Shown here: positions 19,457-27,250 of the stretch, piece after piece
Numbering within the stretch: position 1 is the stretch's first letter
How the letters are laid out: every line of letters begins with the position of its first letter
NCBI GenBank assembly: GCA_021272165.1
Contig: JAJSLK010000078.1
Span: 1 to 51,856 of the forward strand
Direction: 5' to 3'
Length of the DNA stretch: 51,856 nt
Source of the DNA: Methylacidiphilales bacterium
GTDB lineage: Bacteria > Verrucomicrobiota > Verrucomicrobiia > Methylacidiphilales > UBA1321
The notes under the pieces: generated by a model
Database searches by the model: none
What the model saw: the letters and a program-made list of their open reading frames with translations, nothing else
What the model was told of the DNA's origin: nothing
Made by a program: the position numbers and the translations under genes

Positions 19457-21742
19457 TCACGGACTCTGGTTCAGGTTCTTCAATTCCGTCCCGGCAAAGA
19501 TATATTCGCAATAACCCTTCGCCTGCGTCGCCAGCGATTTGCGGAAGCATGTCGCCGCCCCGGCCTGGTTGCCCATCAGCATTTTTTTGATCCCGGCAAA
19601 GTACCACGTCTTGCAATGCTGCCGCTGGTCCTGGCCCGGATCATTCGAGTCTGCCGCCGCAATCAGGTCGTTTTCACTGATCCGCCCGAGCAGGAATGCC
19701 GCGATCTGCGACGTCAGGTCGGACGGCGTCGAGTTCCACTCGGTGCTCAAGGCCGAGGAAAGAGCGCTGTCGGCGTCGCCCGTCGGATTCTGCTTCTTTG
19801 AGATCAGCCAGATGTAGAGCCGGGCATCGTCGGCATCGTCATCCCGCGGCGCCAGCTCGCAGAATTTCTTCAGATCGGACAACGCGCCATTCAGGTCCTC
19901 CTTCCCCAGCCGGGCCAGTCCCCGGTTGCAATAAGCTTCCGCATGGTCCGGATTGAAGGTGATGGCCTGCGTGCTGTCCGCAATCGCTCCGTCCAGATCA
20001 CCCTTTTGCTCCTTGATCAGTCCTCGCAGGTAATACGGCACCGGCATCTTCGGGTCGATTGCGATCGCCTGGTTGTAATCGCTCATCGCCCCGGCAAGAT
20101 CACCCTTCGATTGCCGTGCGAAACCGCGATTGCAGTACGCCTCGCCCAGTTTCGGATTGAGGCTGATAGCCTGCGTATAATCCGCGATGGCCCCGTCGAG
20201 GTTCCCCTGCGAATTCTTCGCGTTGCCTCTATGATAAAAGGCCACATCCATCTTTGCATCGAGGTCCAGCGCATGGTTGTAATCACTGATCGCCCCGTCG
20301 ATGTCCGACCGCCGCTCCTTGATCAGTCCCCGGTTGTAAAACGCCTCCGCGATCTTCGGATCGAGCATCAGCGCCTGCGTGTAATCGGCCACCGCGCCAT
20401 CCAGATCCCCTTTTGACTGCTTGGCGAAACCCCGATTGCTGTACGCATCCGCCTCACTCGGATCAAGCCCCAAGGCCTGCGTATAATCGTCGATGGCCCC
20501 ATCGAGATCGTCCTTTAACTGCTTCACGTGACCGCGGCGAAAGAACACATGGGCATCCTTGGGGTCGAGTGAAATGGACTGCGAATAATCGGCCAGCGCC
20601 CCATCCAGGTCGCCGTTTTTCTGCCGGTCAAAACCGCGATTGTTGAAATCGGCCGCTGATTGCGGATTCGTGGTCGAGGCCGGAACCGGAGTGTGTCCGG
20701 CGGGTGTCGGAGTCGGTATTGGAGCCTCCTCCGGGGCTGGTATCGGCTTTGACGGCCAGTTGGGCATCGTCAGCGTGAACGAACCGAGATAAATCACGAT
20801 GAAGATCAATCCCGCCGCCATATAGATGGCCCAGGGCGGCTGCCGCTCGATCCAGGTCGGCTCCCGTTCCAAACTCCTTTTCTGGGGCAGGGGAGGGGGC
20901 AGTAATGCAGCGCCTCCGCCCGCTCCCGGCGCTCCGGTCGGTTCAATCGGGGCGGGGCGAAGAACCGCCACGCGCGTGGACTGAGTTTGGGCCGGTGGTT
21001 CTGAGGTGACTCCGGTGGGCCGGGGACGAGTTACCGGAGGCACCGCCTGGACACGGGTCGGTTCCGGCGCAGGCTTGCTTGCGGGCGGTGAAACCGAAAT
21101 CGCCGGCTGAGCCGGTGTCGGTAAAGGAGGCGTCGGAGTGGCTGGCTGGGCCGGGGCGCGGGGAGAAATCGAATGCGGAATCGCACGGGTCACGACCGGC
21201 TTGGTCTGCTGTTCGGAACTTTTCGATGGGCCGCTTGGCGTCAGCGGCTGGATCGGTTGCATAATGATCCGGGTCGGTTTTTTCTTATGCTGCAGTTTTT
21301 TCAGCACCGCCGATGTCGCGATTGTTGGCAGCACCGATGAGCTCGTCGGCTTCGTCGGCAACGTCTGGGACGGAGACGGCCCTTTTGCCAATGTGGTCGG
21401 ATTCACTGCCATGGATGGTGGTGTGGGATTCGCCGTCGCCGCATCTGGCCGCTTAATCGCCGTTGTTGGAGGAGAAACCTTGATAACTGATGGACTCGAC
21501 GTCGGATTCGCCGTGGGCGGCGCCGGTGCCGGGACGGGAACCGGCGCCGGTCCTGGCGCAGGCGGTGAAAGTGGCCTGGGAATCTTCTCCAGCACCACTT
21601 CGACCGGCTCCCATGCACCATCCTCGCCGATCTTAGCCTTGTCGGTATGCGACAGCAGCCCCTCGCGAAGATAGTCCCGCACCTGGTTCTCCGAGAACGG
21701 GCCCATCTCAACGCCTGCAAGCAGGATATGGATTTCCATCAT
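19457..21742 (-). CDS. GYF_2-domain, TPR-repeat membrane protein with NlpI-like C-terminus
   Basis: The start is set at ATG 21742 (MMEIHILLAGVEMGPFS); the frame continues upstream into the divergent methyltransferase gene but is not protein-like there. The 761-residue product has a GYF_2 (DUF4339) domain at about 1-52, a long Pro/Ala/Thr-rich region to about residue 300, one membrane helix (WAIYMAAGLIFIVIYLGSF), then eight 34-residue TPR units of the form NRGxxKxxxGDLDGAIxDYTQAIxLDP. The C-terminal part (IAAFLLGRISENDLIAAA...CKTWYFAGIKKMLMGNQ...A) matches the end of NlpI-like TPR proteins. The TPR block should lie outside the cytoplasm and scaffold other proteins. The TPR units are similar enough to appear as about 102-base repeats in the DNA. 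Confidence 0.85.
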   Translation of the reverse strand: MMEIHILLAGVEMGPFSENQVRDYLREGLLSHTDKAKIGEDGAWEPVEVVLEKIPRPLSPPAPGPAPVPVPAPAPPTANPTSSPSVIKVSPPTTAIKRPDAATANPTPPSMAVNPTTLAKGPSPSQTLPTKPTSSSVLPTIATSAVLKKLQHKKKPTRIIMQPIQPLTPSGPSKSSEQQTKPVVTRAIPHSISPRAPAQPATPTPPLPTPAQPAISVSPPASKPAPEPTRVQAVPPVTRPRPTGVTSEPPAQTQSTRVAVLRPAPIEPTGAPGAGGGAALLPPPLPQKRSLEREPTWIERQPPWAIYMAAGLIFIVIYLGSFTLTMPNWPSKPIPAPEEAPIPTPTPAGHTPVPASTTNPQSAADFNNRGFDRQKNGDLDGALADYSQSISLDPKDAHVFFRRGHVKQLKDDLDGAIDDYTQALGLDPSEADAYSNRGFAKQSKGDLDGAVADYTQALMLDPKIAEAFYNRGLIKERRSDIDGAISDYNHALDLDAKMDVAFYHRGNAKNSQGNLDGAIADYTQAISLNPKLGEAYCNRGFARQSKGDLAGAMSDYNQAIAIDPKMPVPYYLRGLIKEQKGDLDGAIADSTQAITFNPDHAEAYCNRGLARLGKEDLNGALSDLKKFCELAPRDDDADDARLYIWLISKKQNPTGDADSALSSALSTEWNSTPSDLTSQIAAFLLGRISENDLIAAADSNDPGQDQRQHCKTWYFAGIKKMLMGNQAGAATCFRKSLATQAKGYCEYIFAGTELKNLNQSP
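19845..20654 (-). repeat. eight tandem ~102-base TPR-coding units
   Basis: Within the TPR gene, eight consecutive 34-codon units encode 'GDLDGAIADYTQAI.LDP' variants. Several are close at the DNA level (for example AAATCGAGG/ATCCAGATC-type segments recurring each 102 bases), indicating recent internal duplication. Boundaries are approximate. Confidence 0.7.
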
Positions 21743-21835
21743 GGTTTTGCCAATACGGCCATCATGCGCAGTCGAAGCTTTCTCAAAATGAAGCCGATTG
21801 CGCGATTCATTTTTTGCGCAAAGATAGCTTTTGTC

Positions 21836-23026
21836 ATGACCCATTCCGCCCGCCTCATCCTCAACAAGGGCGTCCGCCATCGCATTCTCACCGGCCATCC
21901 CTGGGTTTTTGCGGGTGAAGTTGCCCATGTCGAAGGCGAGGCCGAAGACGGCGGCACGGTCGAAATCCGCTCCGCCAAGGGCGAGCAACTCGGCAGCGCC
22001 ATCTACAATTCCCGTTCCCAGATCGTCGCCCGCCGTTATGCCCGGGAGTCGGTTCCGCTCGATAAGGCTCTTCTCAGCCGGCGTCTCGATCACGCTTTCG
22101 CCTTTCGCGGAAATGTCGCTCCTGCCGCCGCCCGTCGCCTCGTCTGGTCCGAATCGGATCAGTTGCCCGGCCTTATCGTCGACCGCTACGACGATGTCCT
22201 TGTCCTCCAGACGCTCACGCTCGCCATGGCCCGGCGCGAAAAACTCATCATGGATCTCCTCATCCAAAAAACCGGCTGCCGCGTCGTCCTTGCCCGCAAC
22301 GATGCCCCCGTCCGGCAGCTCGAAGGGTTGCCGCTCGAGCGAACCCTCCTTTACCGCACTTATCAACCGCCTACCCGCGTTGCCATTGCCGGGATCTCGT
22401 ACGAGCTTGACCTCTGGTCCGGCCAAAAAACCGGTTTTTATCTCGATCAGGCCGAAAATTATGCCGCTGTCGCCGCCTACGCGCGCGGCTGCCGCGTCCT
22501 CGACTGCTTCACCAATCAGGGCGCTTTTGCTTTGAGCGCGATGAAAGCCGGCGCGAAATCATGCCGCGCCATCGATCAATCGGCCGAGGCCCTGCGCCAC
22601 GCCGAAGCCACCGCGGAGGCCGAGGGGCTCGCCATCGAATGGATCCAGGGCAACGTCTTCGACTTTCTCCGCCATTGCGAACAGCAGCGGGAAAATTACG
22701 ACCTCATCATTCTCGATCCGCCTTCCTTCACCAAAACCAAGGGCAACAAATCCTCCGCCCTTCGGGGCTATCACGAGCTGCACCTGCGCGCCCTGCGCCT
22801 CCTTACGCCCGGCGGCATCCTCGCCACTTTTTCCTGTTCGCATCACGTCACCGCCGAGGACTGGTCGGAACTTTTGCAGCGGGCCGCGTCGGAAACCGGA
22901 ACGACGCTTCGCCTGCGCCAGAGGCTCGGGCAATCTTCGGATCATCCCGTTCTCGTCAATGTCCCCGAAACCGAGTATTTACGCGGATATGTTGTGGAGA
23001 AGGTCCATGAGGCAACTGCGTCATAG
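21836..23026 (+). CDS. RlmI-like 23S rRNA cytosine methyltransferase
   Basis: A SAM-dependent methyltransferase of the COG1092 (RlmI/RlmK) type, 396 residues from ATG 21836 (MTHSARLILNKGVRHRILTGHPWVF). The first 75 or so residues form a PUA-like RNA-binding domain. A linker domain follows, then the catalytic Rossmann domain with RVLDCFTNQGAFALSAMKAGA (SAM binding), a 'NVFDFL' acidic loop, LIILDPPSFTK and 'LATFSCSHHVTAEDW', where the cysteine corresponds to the catalytic Cys of m5C enzymes. The E. coli member methylates C1962 of 23S rRNA; the same target is likely here but inferred. The gene is divergent from the TPR gene, with 93 bases between starts. Confidence 0.9.
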   Translation: MTHSARLILNKGVRHRILTGHPWVFAGEVAHVEGEAEDGGTVEIRSAKGEQLGSAIYNSRSQIVARRYARESVPLDKALLSRRLDHAFAFRGNVAPAAARRLVWSESDQLPGLIVDRYDDVLVLQTLTLAMARREKLIMDLLIQKTGCRVVLARNDAPVRQLEGLPLERTLLYRTYQPPTRVAIAGISYELDLWSGQKTGFYLDQAENYAAVAAYARGCRVLDCFTNQGAFALSAMKAGAKSCRAIDQSAEALRHAEATAEAEGLAIEWIQGNVFDFLRHCEQQRENYDLIILDPPSFTKTKGNKSSALRGYHELHLRALRLLTPGGILATFSCSHHVTAEDWSELLQRAASETGTTLRLRQRLGQSSDHPVLVNVPETEYLRGYVVEKVHEATAS

Positions 23027-23735
23027 CTTAAAGTTTTCTTTCCTGGCCCTTATGGCCGGAATGGCTGTCCTCCATTTTCCGGGAACTCTTTTTGCCGCAT
23101 TATCCACGCCTACGTCCGCTCCGCCGCCCCTGCGCAAATTCAAGGCCGTCGACGCCGACAACCACAACGTCTACCTCAACCGCCCCGGCTCCATCACCCT
23201 CATCATTGGCACCAGTGAGGACTCCCAGGACGCCGCCCGCGAGGCCGGCAAAGCCGTCTATCCCTTTCAGGGCCGTCCCGACTTCCAGCTCATGGTCGTC
23301 GTCGATCTGCGCGATTCCATCGCCTCCTGGGTTCCTTCGGTTGTTCTCTCGCAAATGCGCTCCAGCCTCGATGCCGAGGCCATCGAGCTCAAGCCCTACT
23401 TCCTGAAAAACGGCAACAAAAGCAATCCGCGCAATTCCTCCCACGTCTTTGCCGACTTCAAGGGCACCCTCTGTCCGGAGCTCGGTTGGAACGAAAGTTC
23501 CGATAATCTGCGCGGCATTCTCTTCGGCGCCGATGGCCGCGAAATCCAGCGCTGGGACAAAATCGACGACATGGGCAAGCTCCAGGGCGATCTCCGCGCG
23601 GCCATCCAGCATTTGATTGACGCCAGGAAAGCCCAGGCCGCCGCCGCTGCCCATACGCAGGGAACCAAAATCATGCAGCCGCCCAAACCGGGCCCACCGC
23701 TTCCGCCGCCGAGTCCCTCACCCAGCCCGAACTAG
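23007..23735 (+). CDS. exported thioredoxin-fold-like protein
   Basis: Start at ATG 23007 because GGAGAAGG lies directly before it and a signal peptide follows (MRQLRHSLKFSFLALMAGMAVLHFPGTLFA). The start lies inside the end of the methyltransferase gene, so the two are coupled. The mature part has the alternation of a thioredoxin fold (SITLIIGTSEDSQDAAREAG, DFQLMVVVDLRD, VFADFKGTLC, GILFGADGREIQRWDKI) and resembles YtfJ/TlpA-type proteins, but there is no CxxC motif, so disulfide chemistry is not expected. The end is a low-complexity Ala then Pro/Ser tail. The family assignment is tentative. Confidence 0.7.
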   Translation: MRQLRHSLKFSFLALMAGMAVLHFPGTLFAALSTPTSAPPPLRKFKAVDADNHNVYLNRPGSITLIIGTSEDSQDAAREAGKAVYPFQGRPDFQLMVVVDLRDSIASWVPSVVLSQMRSSLDAEAIELKPYFLKNGNKSNPRNSSHVFADFKGTLCPELGWNESSDNLRGILFGADGREIQRWDKIDDMGKLQGDLRAAIQHLIDARKAQAAAAAHTQGTKIMQPPKPGPPLPPPSPSPSPN

Positions 23736-23744
23736 AAATGAGTT

Positions 23745-25163
23745 CTAGACGGCCTGGTCGCCCTGACCATAGGACTCTTCCACCCGCTTCGAGACGTCGC
23801 GGTAGGCCATGTCCACCTCGTAAATCTCTTTCCACTGCTCGAGCGACTTGTCCGCCTGCTTGCTCTTTTCGTAAGCCAGGCCCAGGTTGTAAACGATCTC
23901 CTTTTTCAGCTCGTCCATCACCGCCAGCTCGCCTTTCGCATCGAGGAACCGCTTGATCGCCAGATCGAGCATTCCCTGCTGCAGGAAACAAAGCCCCATC
24001 AGGTTGAAGGCATGGTACCGCACGCTCGGCTGCTTCAACCCCAACTGCAGTTCCGGCAGCGCCCGCTTATATTCGCCCAGTTTGTAAAGCGCCTCGCCCA
24101 GCTCGAAATGGAACTGCCCCTCGTTCGGATAGGCATGCACGCGGGCCTCGGCCTGGTAAAGCCGCGCTTCCAGCAATTCCCGCTCCTTGGTCGCGATTTC
24201 TGCTTCGATCGCGGCTTTCTGCTCCGGATCAACCTGGCTTTCGAAGCCTTCCCGCAACTGGTGCAATTCCTGGTCTGCCTTCTTCAACTTCAAATCGCCC
24301 ACGATTTTTTCCAGCGACGGATCGGTCTTGTTGCCGATCTCGAAGGCATACTGGTACCACTGAATCGCCGAGCCATAATCGTCCTTCTGAAGGAAAAGCT
24401 GCGCGATGGCCTTTGGATGAAGCGCATTGGTCGGATCGGCCTTGTGTTTTTCATAGGCCAGCTGGATTTGTTCGTCGATCGCCTCCGTCGACTTCACCAC
24501 CTTGCCCGCCTGCTCCAGTTGCTCCGACTCCGACTTGCTCTTCAGCACGCTCCGGTAATCGGTCGCCGTCTCCCAGCCGCCGCTCTTCGACGCATGGGCC
24601 GCGCTCGCGTTCTTCAGCCCGCTTAGCGCATCTCCGTCGCGGGGATCGATCTCAAGAATCCGCTCATAAGTCTTCTCCGCCTTCGCCGCGTCCTTCATCT
24701 CCATGTAGGCGGAGGCCAGAGTATTCAGGATCGCCTTGTCGTTGGGCTTGCCCTTGGACAGCGTCTCGTAGGCGAACGCCTTGAAGTCGGGAAAACCCAG
24801 GACCACGCCCGCATCCGCCACCAGCATGTTCGCCTTGTGGTTGAAGGGATCAAGCGCCAGGACTTCCTCGGCCATTGCCAGCTGTTCGCCCGGCTCCTTC
24901 TTCGCCGCGCTGGAAAGCTTCATTGCCGCACCCGTCACCTTCATGTTCAGCATCTGTTTGCTAAAACTGCTCAATGCCTCGTATTTTTGGATCTCCACCG
25001 CGCGCAGGAAACGGCGGCCTTCCAGGAAGAGAGGTTCATCCTTCAGCGCCGCCTGCATCAAATTGATCGTATAGTCGTAATTCTTCGACTGGGCGGCGGC
25101 TTTGGCGCGGGCAACCTGGTTGCGGCTGGTGGCGTTGAGATCTCGCTCCGACTTCAAACTCAT
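23745..25163 (-). CDS. TPR-repeat protein of unknown function
   Basis: A 472-residue soluble protein, without signal peptide, built of degenerate TPR helices through most of its length. Recognisable units include ILNTLASAYMEMKDAAKAEKTYERILEIDP (about residues 145-175), FHFELGEALYKLGEYKRALPELQLGL and VYNLGLAYEKSKQADKSLEQWKEIYEVD near the end. A coiled-coil-like Glu/Lys/Ala-rich stretch (about 290-330) lies in the middle. Similar long TPR proteins are found across PVC bacteria, but no function is known to me. It converges with the exported thioredoxin-like gene with nine bases between stop codons. Confidence 0.82.
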   Translation of the reverse strand: MSLKSERDLNATSRNQVARAKAAAQSKNYDYTINLMQAALKDEPLFLEGRRFLRAVEIQKYEALSSFSKQMLNMKVTGAAMKLSSAAKKEPGEQLAMAEEVLALDPFNHKANMLVADAGVVLGFPDFKAFAYETLSKGKPNDKAILNTLASAYMEMKDAAKAEKTYERILEIDPRDGDALSGLKNASAAHASKSGGWETATDYRSVLKSKSESEQLEQAGKVVKSTEAIDEQIQLAYEKHKADPTNALHPKAIAQLFLQKDDYGSAIQWYQYAFEIGNKTDPSLEKIVGDLKLKKADQELHQLREGFESQVDPEQKAAIEAEIATKERELLEARLYQAEARVHAYPNEGQFHFELGEALYKLGEYKRALPELQLGLKQPSVRYHAFNLMGLCFLQQGMLDLAIKRFLDAKGELAVMDELKKEIVYNLGLAYEKSKQADKSLEQWKEIYEVDMAYRDVSKRVEESYGQGDQAV

Positions 25164-25253
25164 CCCAACAAAATAATCTTTAGGAACAGCCGGTCAAACA
25201 AATTGCCGGAAATTCCCTCTCAAAGTCCTCTTTGGGGATCAAAATGGCCTTCT

Positions 25254-25601
25254 TCAGGTGCCGGAACCACCCGCGCCGCCCCCATTCCGGTATTGTTGCA
25301 ACATCTCCATGAGCTTCTGCTTCTGATCCGGCGTCAGCACATTCATGATCTGCTGGCGGCGCTCCTTCCGGTCGGTCGTCGTCTGCCGGATCTGCTTGAT
25401 CTGCTCTTTTTGTGCATCGGTCAGGTCGAGTTGCTCGAAAACCTCCTTGATTCGTTCGATTTTCTGGGCCCGCTGGTCTGACGTTGAAGCCGAAGCGGCC
25501 GAGTCAGAGGTCGAATCGGCCGCTGGCGCGGTATCGGCCCGAACAAAGCCCGGAACCGCCACGGCCAGGAAAAGACTAAGACAGGGGATGAAGAGCTTCA
25601 T
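25254..25601 (-). CDS. Spy/CpxP-like LTXXQ-motif periplasmic protein
   Basis: Starting at ATG 25601 the 115-residue product has a signal peptide (MKLFIPCLSLFLAVAVPGFVRA) and a short Ser/Ala/Asp-rich linker. A charged helical domain with two LTxxQ-type motifs follows, LDLTDAQKEQ and VLTPDQKQK, about 30 residues apart, ending in a Gly-rich tail. This matches the Spy/CpxP group of periplasmic stress proteins, which are small chaperone-like or regulatory proteins. No two-component system is adjacent. The frame remains open 72 bases further upstream into the hairpin repeat, which is unlikely to be coding. Confidence 0.78.
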   Translation of the reverse strand: MKLFIPCLSLFLAVAVPGFVRADTAPAADSTSDSAASASTSDQRAQKIERIKEVFEQLDLTDAQKEQIKQIRQTTTDRKERRQQIMNVLTPDQKQKLMEMLQQYRNGGGAGGSGT

Positions 25602-25643
25602 ACCTGCGAAGACGTGGGTCAAGGCCCCAAGGTTACAAGCCTG

Positions 25644-25694
25644 GAGGTTGTCCGAAAAGAAGGCGCGGGCCACGCTTACTTTTCGGACAACCTC
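25644..25694. repeat. 51-bp hairpin form of the GAGGTTATCCGAAAAG element
   Basis: The arms GAGGTTGTCCGAAAAG... (from 25644) and ...CTTTTCGGACAACCTC (to 25694) are inverted repeats of 22 bases with two mismatches, separated by only seven bases. The same arms bound the 272-bp element at 51575-51846, so this looks like its internally deleted relative. It ends exactly at the apt stop codon. Confidence 0.82.
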
Positions 25695-26233
25695 TAATAA
25701 CTGATCGCGCTAAAAACCGGATATTTTGCCAGCCGTTCCCGGCCTTTCAGGAAGTTCAGCTCCACCAAAAACGCCAGTTCGACGATCTCCCCGCCGCATT
25801 TTTCCACCAGCCGCGCCGCCGCTTCCGCCGTCCCACCCGTCGCCAGCAGGTCGTCGATAATGACCACCCGCTGGTGTTTCTCCACCGCGTCGACGTGCAT
25901 CTCCAGAACGCCCTTGCCGTACTCGAGCTCATATTCCATCTCGTGGCTGTTGTAGGGGAGCTTTCCCTTTTTACGGACGACGGCCAGGCCGATGCCCAGA
26001 TAATGCGCCAGCGCCCCGCCGAAGATGAATCCCCGGGCGTCGATCGCCACGATCTTCTCCACGCTCTTGCGCTGGTACCGCTCCGAGAAAATAGTCACCG
26101 CCAGCCGGAACAACTGCCCGTCGGTCAGGATCGGCGTGATGTCCTTGAAGATGATTCCCTTTTTCGGAAAATCCGGGACATCGCGGATACTCCCCTTCAG
26201 CCTCTCCATCGCGCTCTTGAACGACGTCGTCAT
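25694..26233 (-). CDS. apt: adenine phosphoribosyltransferase
   Basis: Purine-salvage enzyme converting adenine and PRPP to AMP in the cytoplasm. The 179 residues match the family size, with the early DVPDFPKKGIIFKDITPIL block, IVAIDARGFIFGGALA, the flexible catalytic-loop region RKKGKLPYNSHEMEYELEYG, and the PRPP-binding signature VVIIDDLLATGGTAEAA (about 123-139). The start codon overlaps the stop of the sigma-factor gene upstream (ATGA), so the two are coupled. The stop is directly at the arm of a hairpin repeat, which may act in 3' end formation. Confidence 0.96.
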   Translation of the reverse strand: MTTSFKSAMERLKGSIRDVPDFPKKGIIFKDITPILTDGQLFRLAVTIFSERYQRKSVEKIVAIDARGFIFGGALAHYLGIGLAVVRKKGKLPYNSHEMEYELEYGKGVLEMHVDAVEKHQRVVIIDDLLATGGTAEAAARLVEKCGGEIVELAFLVELNFLKGRERLAKYPVFSAISY

Positions 26234-27069
26234 GCCGGTTTCAGTTTGTCCTGCTTGTCCAACGCCCGCTTGATCTTCCGCAGGGCGATGTTCTGAAGCT
26301 GCCGGATCCGCTCCCGCGTCACCTTGAACTTCCGCCCCACTTCCTCCAGCGTCATTTCCTTTTTCCCGTCGAGCCCGAAGCGCATCGTGATGATCTTCAG
26401 CTCCCTTTCGTCCAGCACATGCAGCAAATCCAGGACCGCTTTGCGCAGATTCTTATCGCTGAGCAAATCGGACGGCGTGTGGGCCGCGTCATCGCCGATC
26501 ATGTCGCCCAGCGACGCCCCATCCTCCTCCTGCCCCACCGTCGCGTCCAGCGACGCCGGCCGGATCGCCGCCGTCCGCAATTGCGCGATCTTCGCCGGCG
26601 ACATCGCCAGTTCCTCGCCCAACTCCTCATCGGTCGGCTCGCGGCCAAATTCTTCTGCCAACTGCATGCCAACGCGGCGCATCCGCGCGATCTTGTCCAC
26701 CAGATGCACCGGCAGCCGGATCGTCTTGCTCTGGTTCGCCAGCGCCCGTTTGATCGACTGTTTAATCCACCAGGCCGCGTAGGTGCTCAGCTTGCCGCCC
26801 TTCTTCGGGTCGAAACGCTCCACCGCCTTCATCAGGCCGATGTTTCCTTCAGAAATCAAATCAAGCAGCGGCAGTCCGTAGGAGGAATAATCATGCGCGA
26901 TCTTCACCACCAGCCGCAGGTTCGCCTTGATCATTTGCTGGCGGGCCGCCTGATCGCCCTTTTTGATGCGGCGCGCAAGCTTCACCTCTTCCTCACGCGT
27001 CAGCAGCGGAGTTTGTCCGATCTCGCGCAGGTAAATTTTAATGCCAGAATCGCCCTCGTCCGCGTACAT
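26230..27069 (-). CDS. RpoD-family sigma factor without region 1.1
   Basis: A 279-residue sigma-70 family protein from ATG 27069 (MYADEGDSGIKIYLREIGQTPLL). The frame extends upstream only through a TTG and is not conserved-looking. It has region 1.2, region 2 (ANLRLVVKIAHDYSSYGLPLLDLISEGNIGLMKAVERFDPKKGGKLSTYAAWWIKQSIKRA, of which the last part is 2.3-2.4), region 3 (EFGREPTDEELGEEL) and region 4 (MRFGLDGKKEMTLEEVGRKFKVTRERIRQLQNIALRKIK). Lack of region 1.1 and of the non-conserved insertion marks it as a short form: either the primary sigma factor of a lineage with short RpoD or an RpoS-like group 2 factor. It overlaps apt by four bases. Confidence 0.92.
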   Translation of the reverse strand: MYADEGDSGIKIYLREIGQTPLLTREEEVKLARRIKKGDQAARQQMIKANLRLVVKIAHDYSSYGLPLLDLISEGNIGLMKAVERFDPKKGGKLSTYAAWWIKQSIKRALANQSKTIRLPVHLVDKIARMRRVGMQLAEEFGREPTDEELGEELAMSPAKIAQLRTAAIRPASLDATVGQEEDGASLGDMIGDDAAHTPSDLLSDKNLRKAVLDLLHVLDERELKIITMRFGLDGKKEMTLEEVGRKFKVTRERIRQLQNIALRKIKRALDKQDKLKPA

Positions 27070-27250
27070 AGATGGTGACTGTCCATCCCTAGTCGAGAGG
27101 ACGAACCCGACGATTGCAACCTTTATTTGCTGAACCCAAGGTCGCGTGAACAAAAAATCGGACCTATTTCAGCTCTTGGCCGGGTAGAAGACCCAAACCG
27201 TGAGCCCTGGCGGGATTATTTTCCGCCAGGGGCTCCGTCGACCATACTGG

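Noticed and set aside
19296-19616. 106-codon minus-strand frame at the end of the TPR gene
   Set aside because: Half of it overlaps the TPR gene in another frame. A frameshifted tail was considered, but the NlpI-like C-terminus already ends normally at 19457.
23732-23748. CTAGAA-ATGAG-TTCTAG palindrome between convergent stops
   Set aside because: Six-base arms made mostly of the two facing stop codons; no U-run, so not called a terminator.
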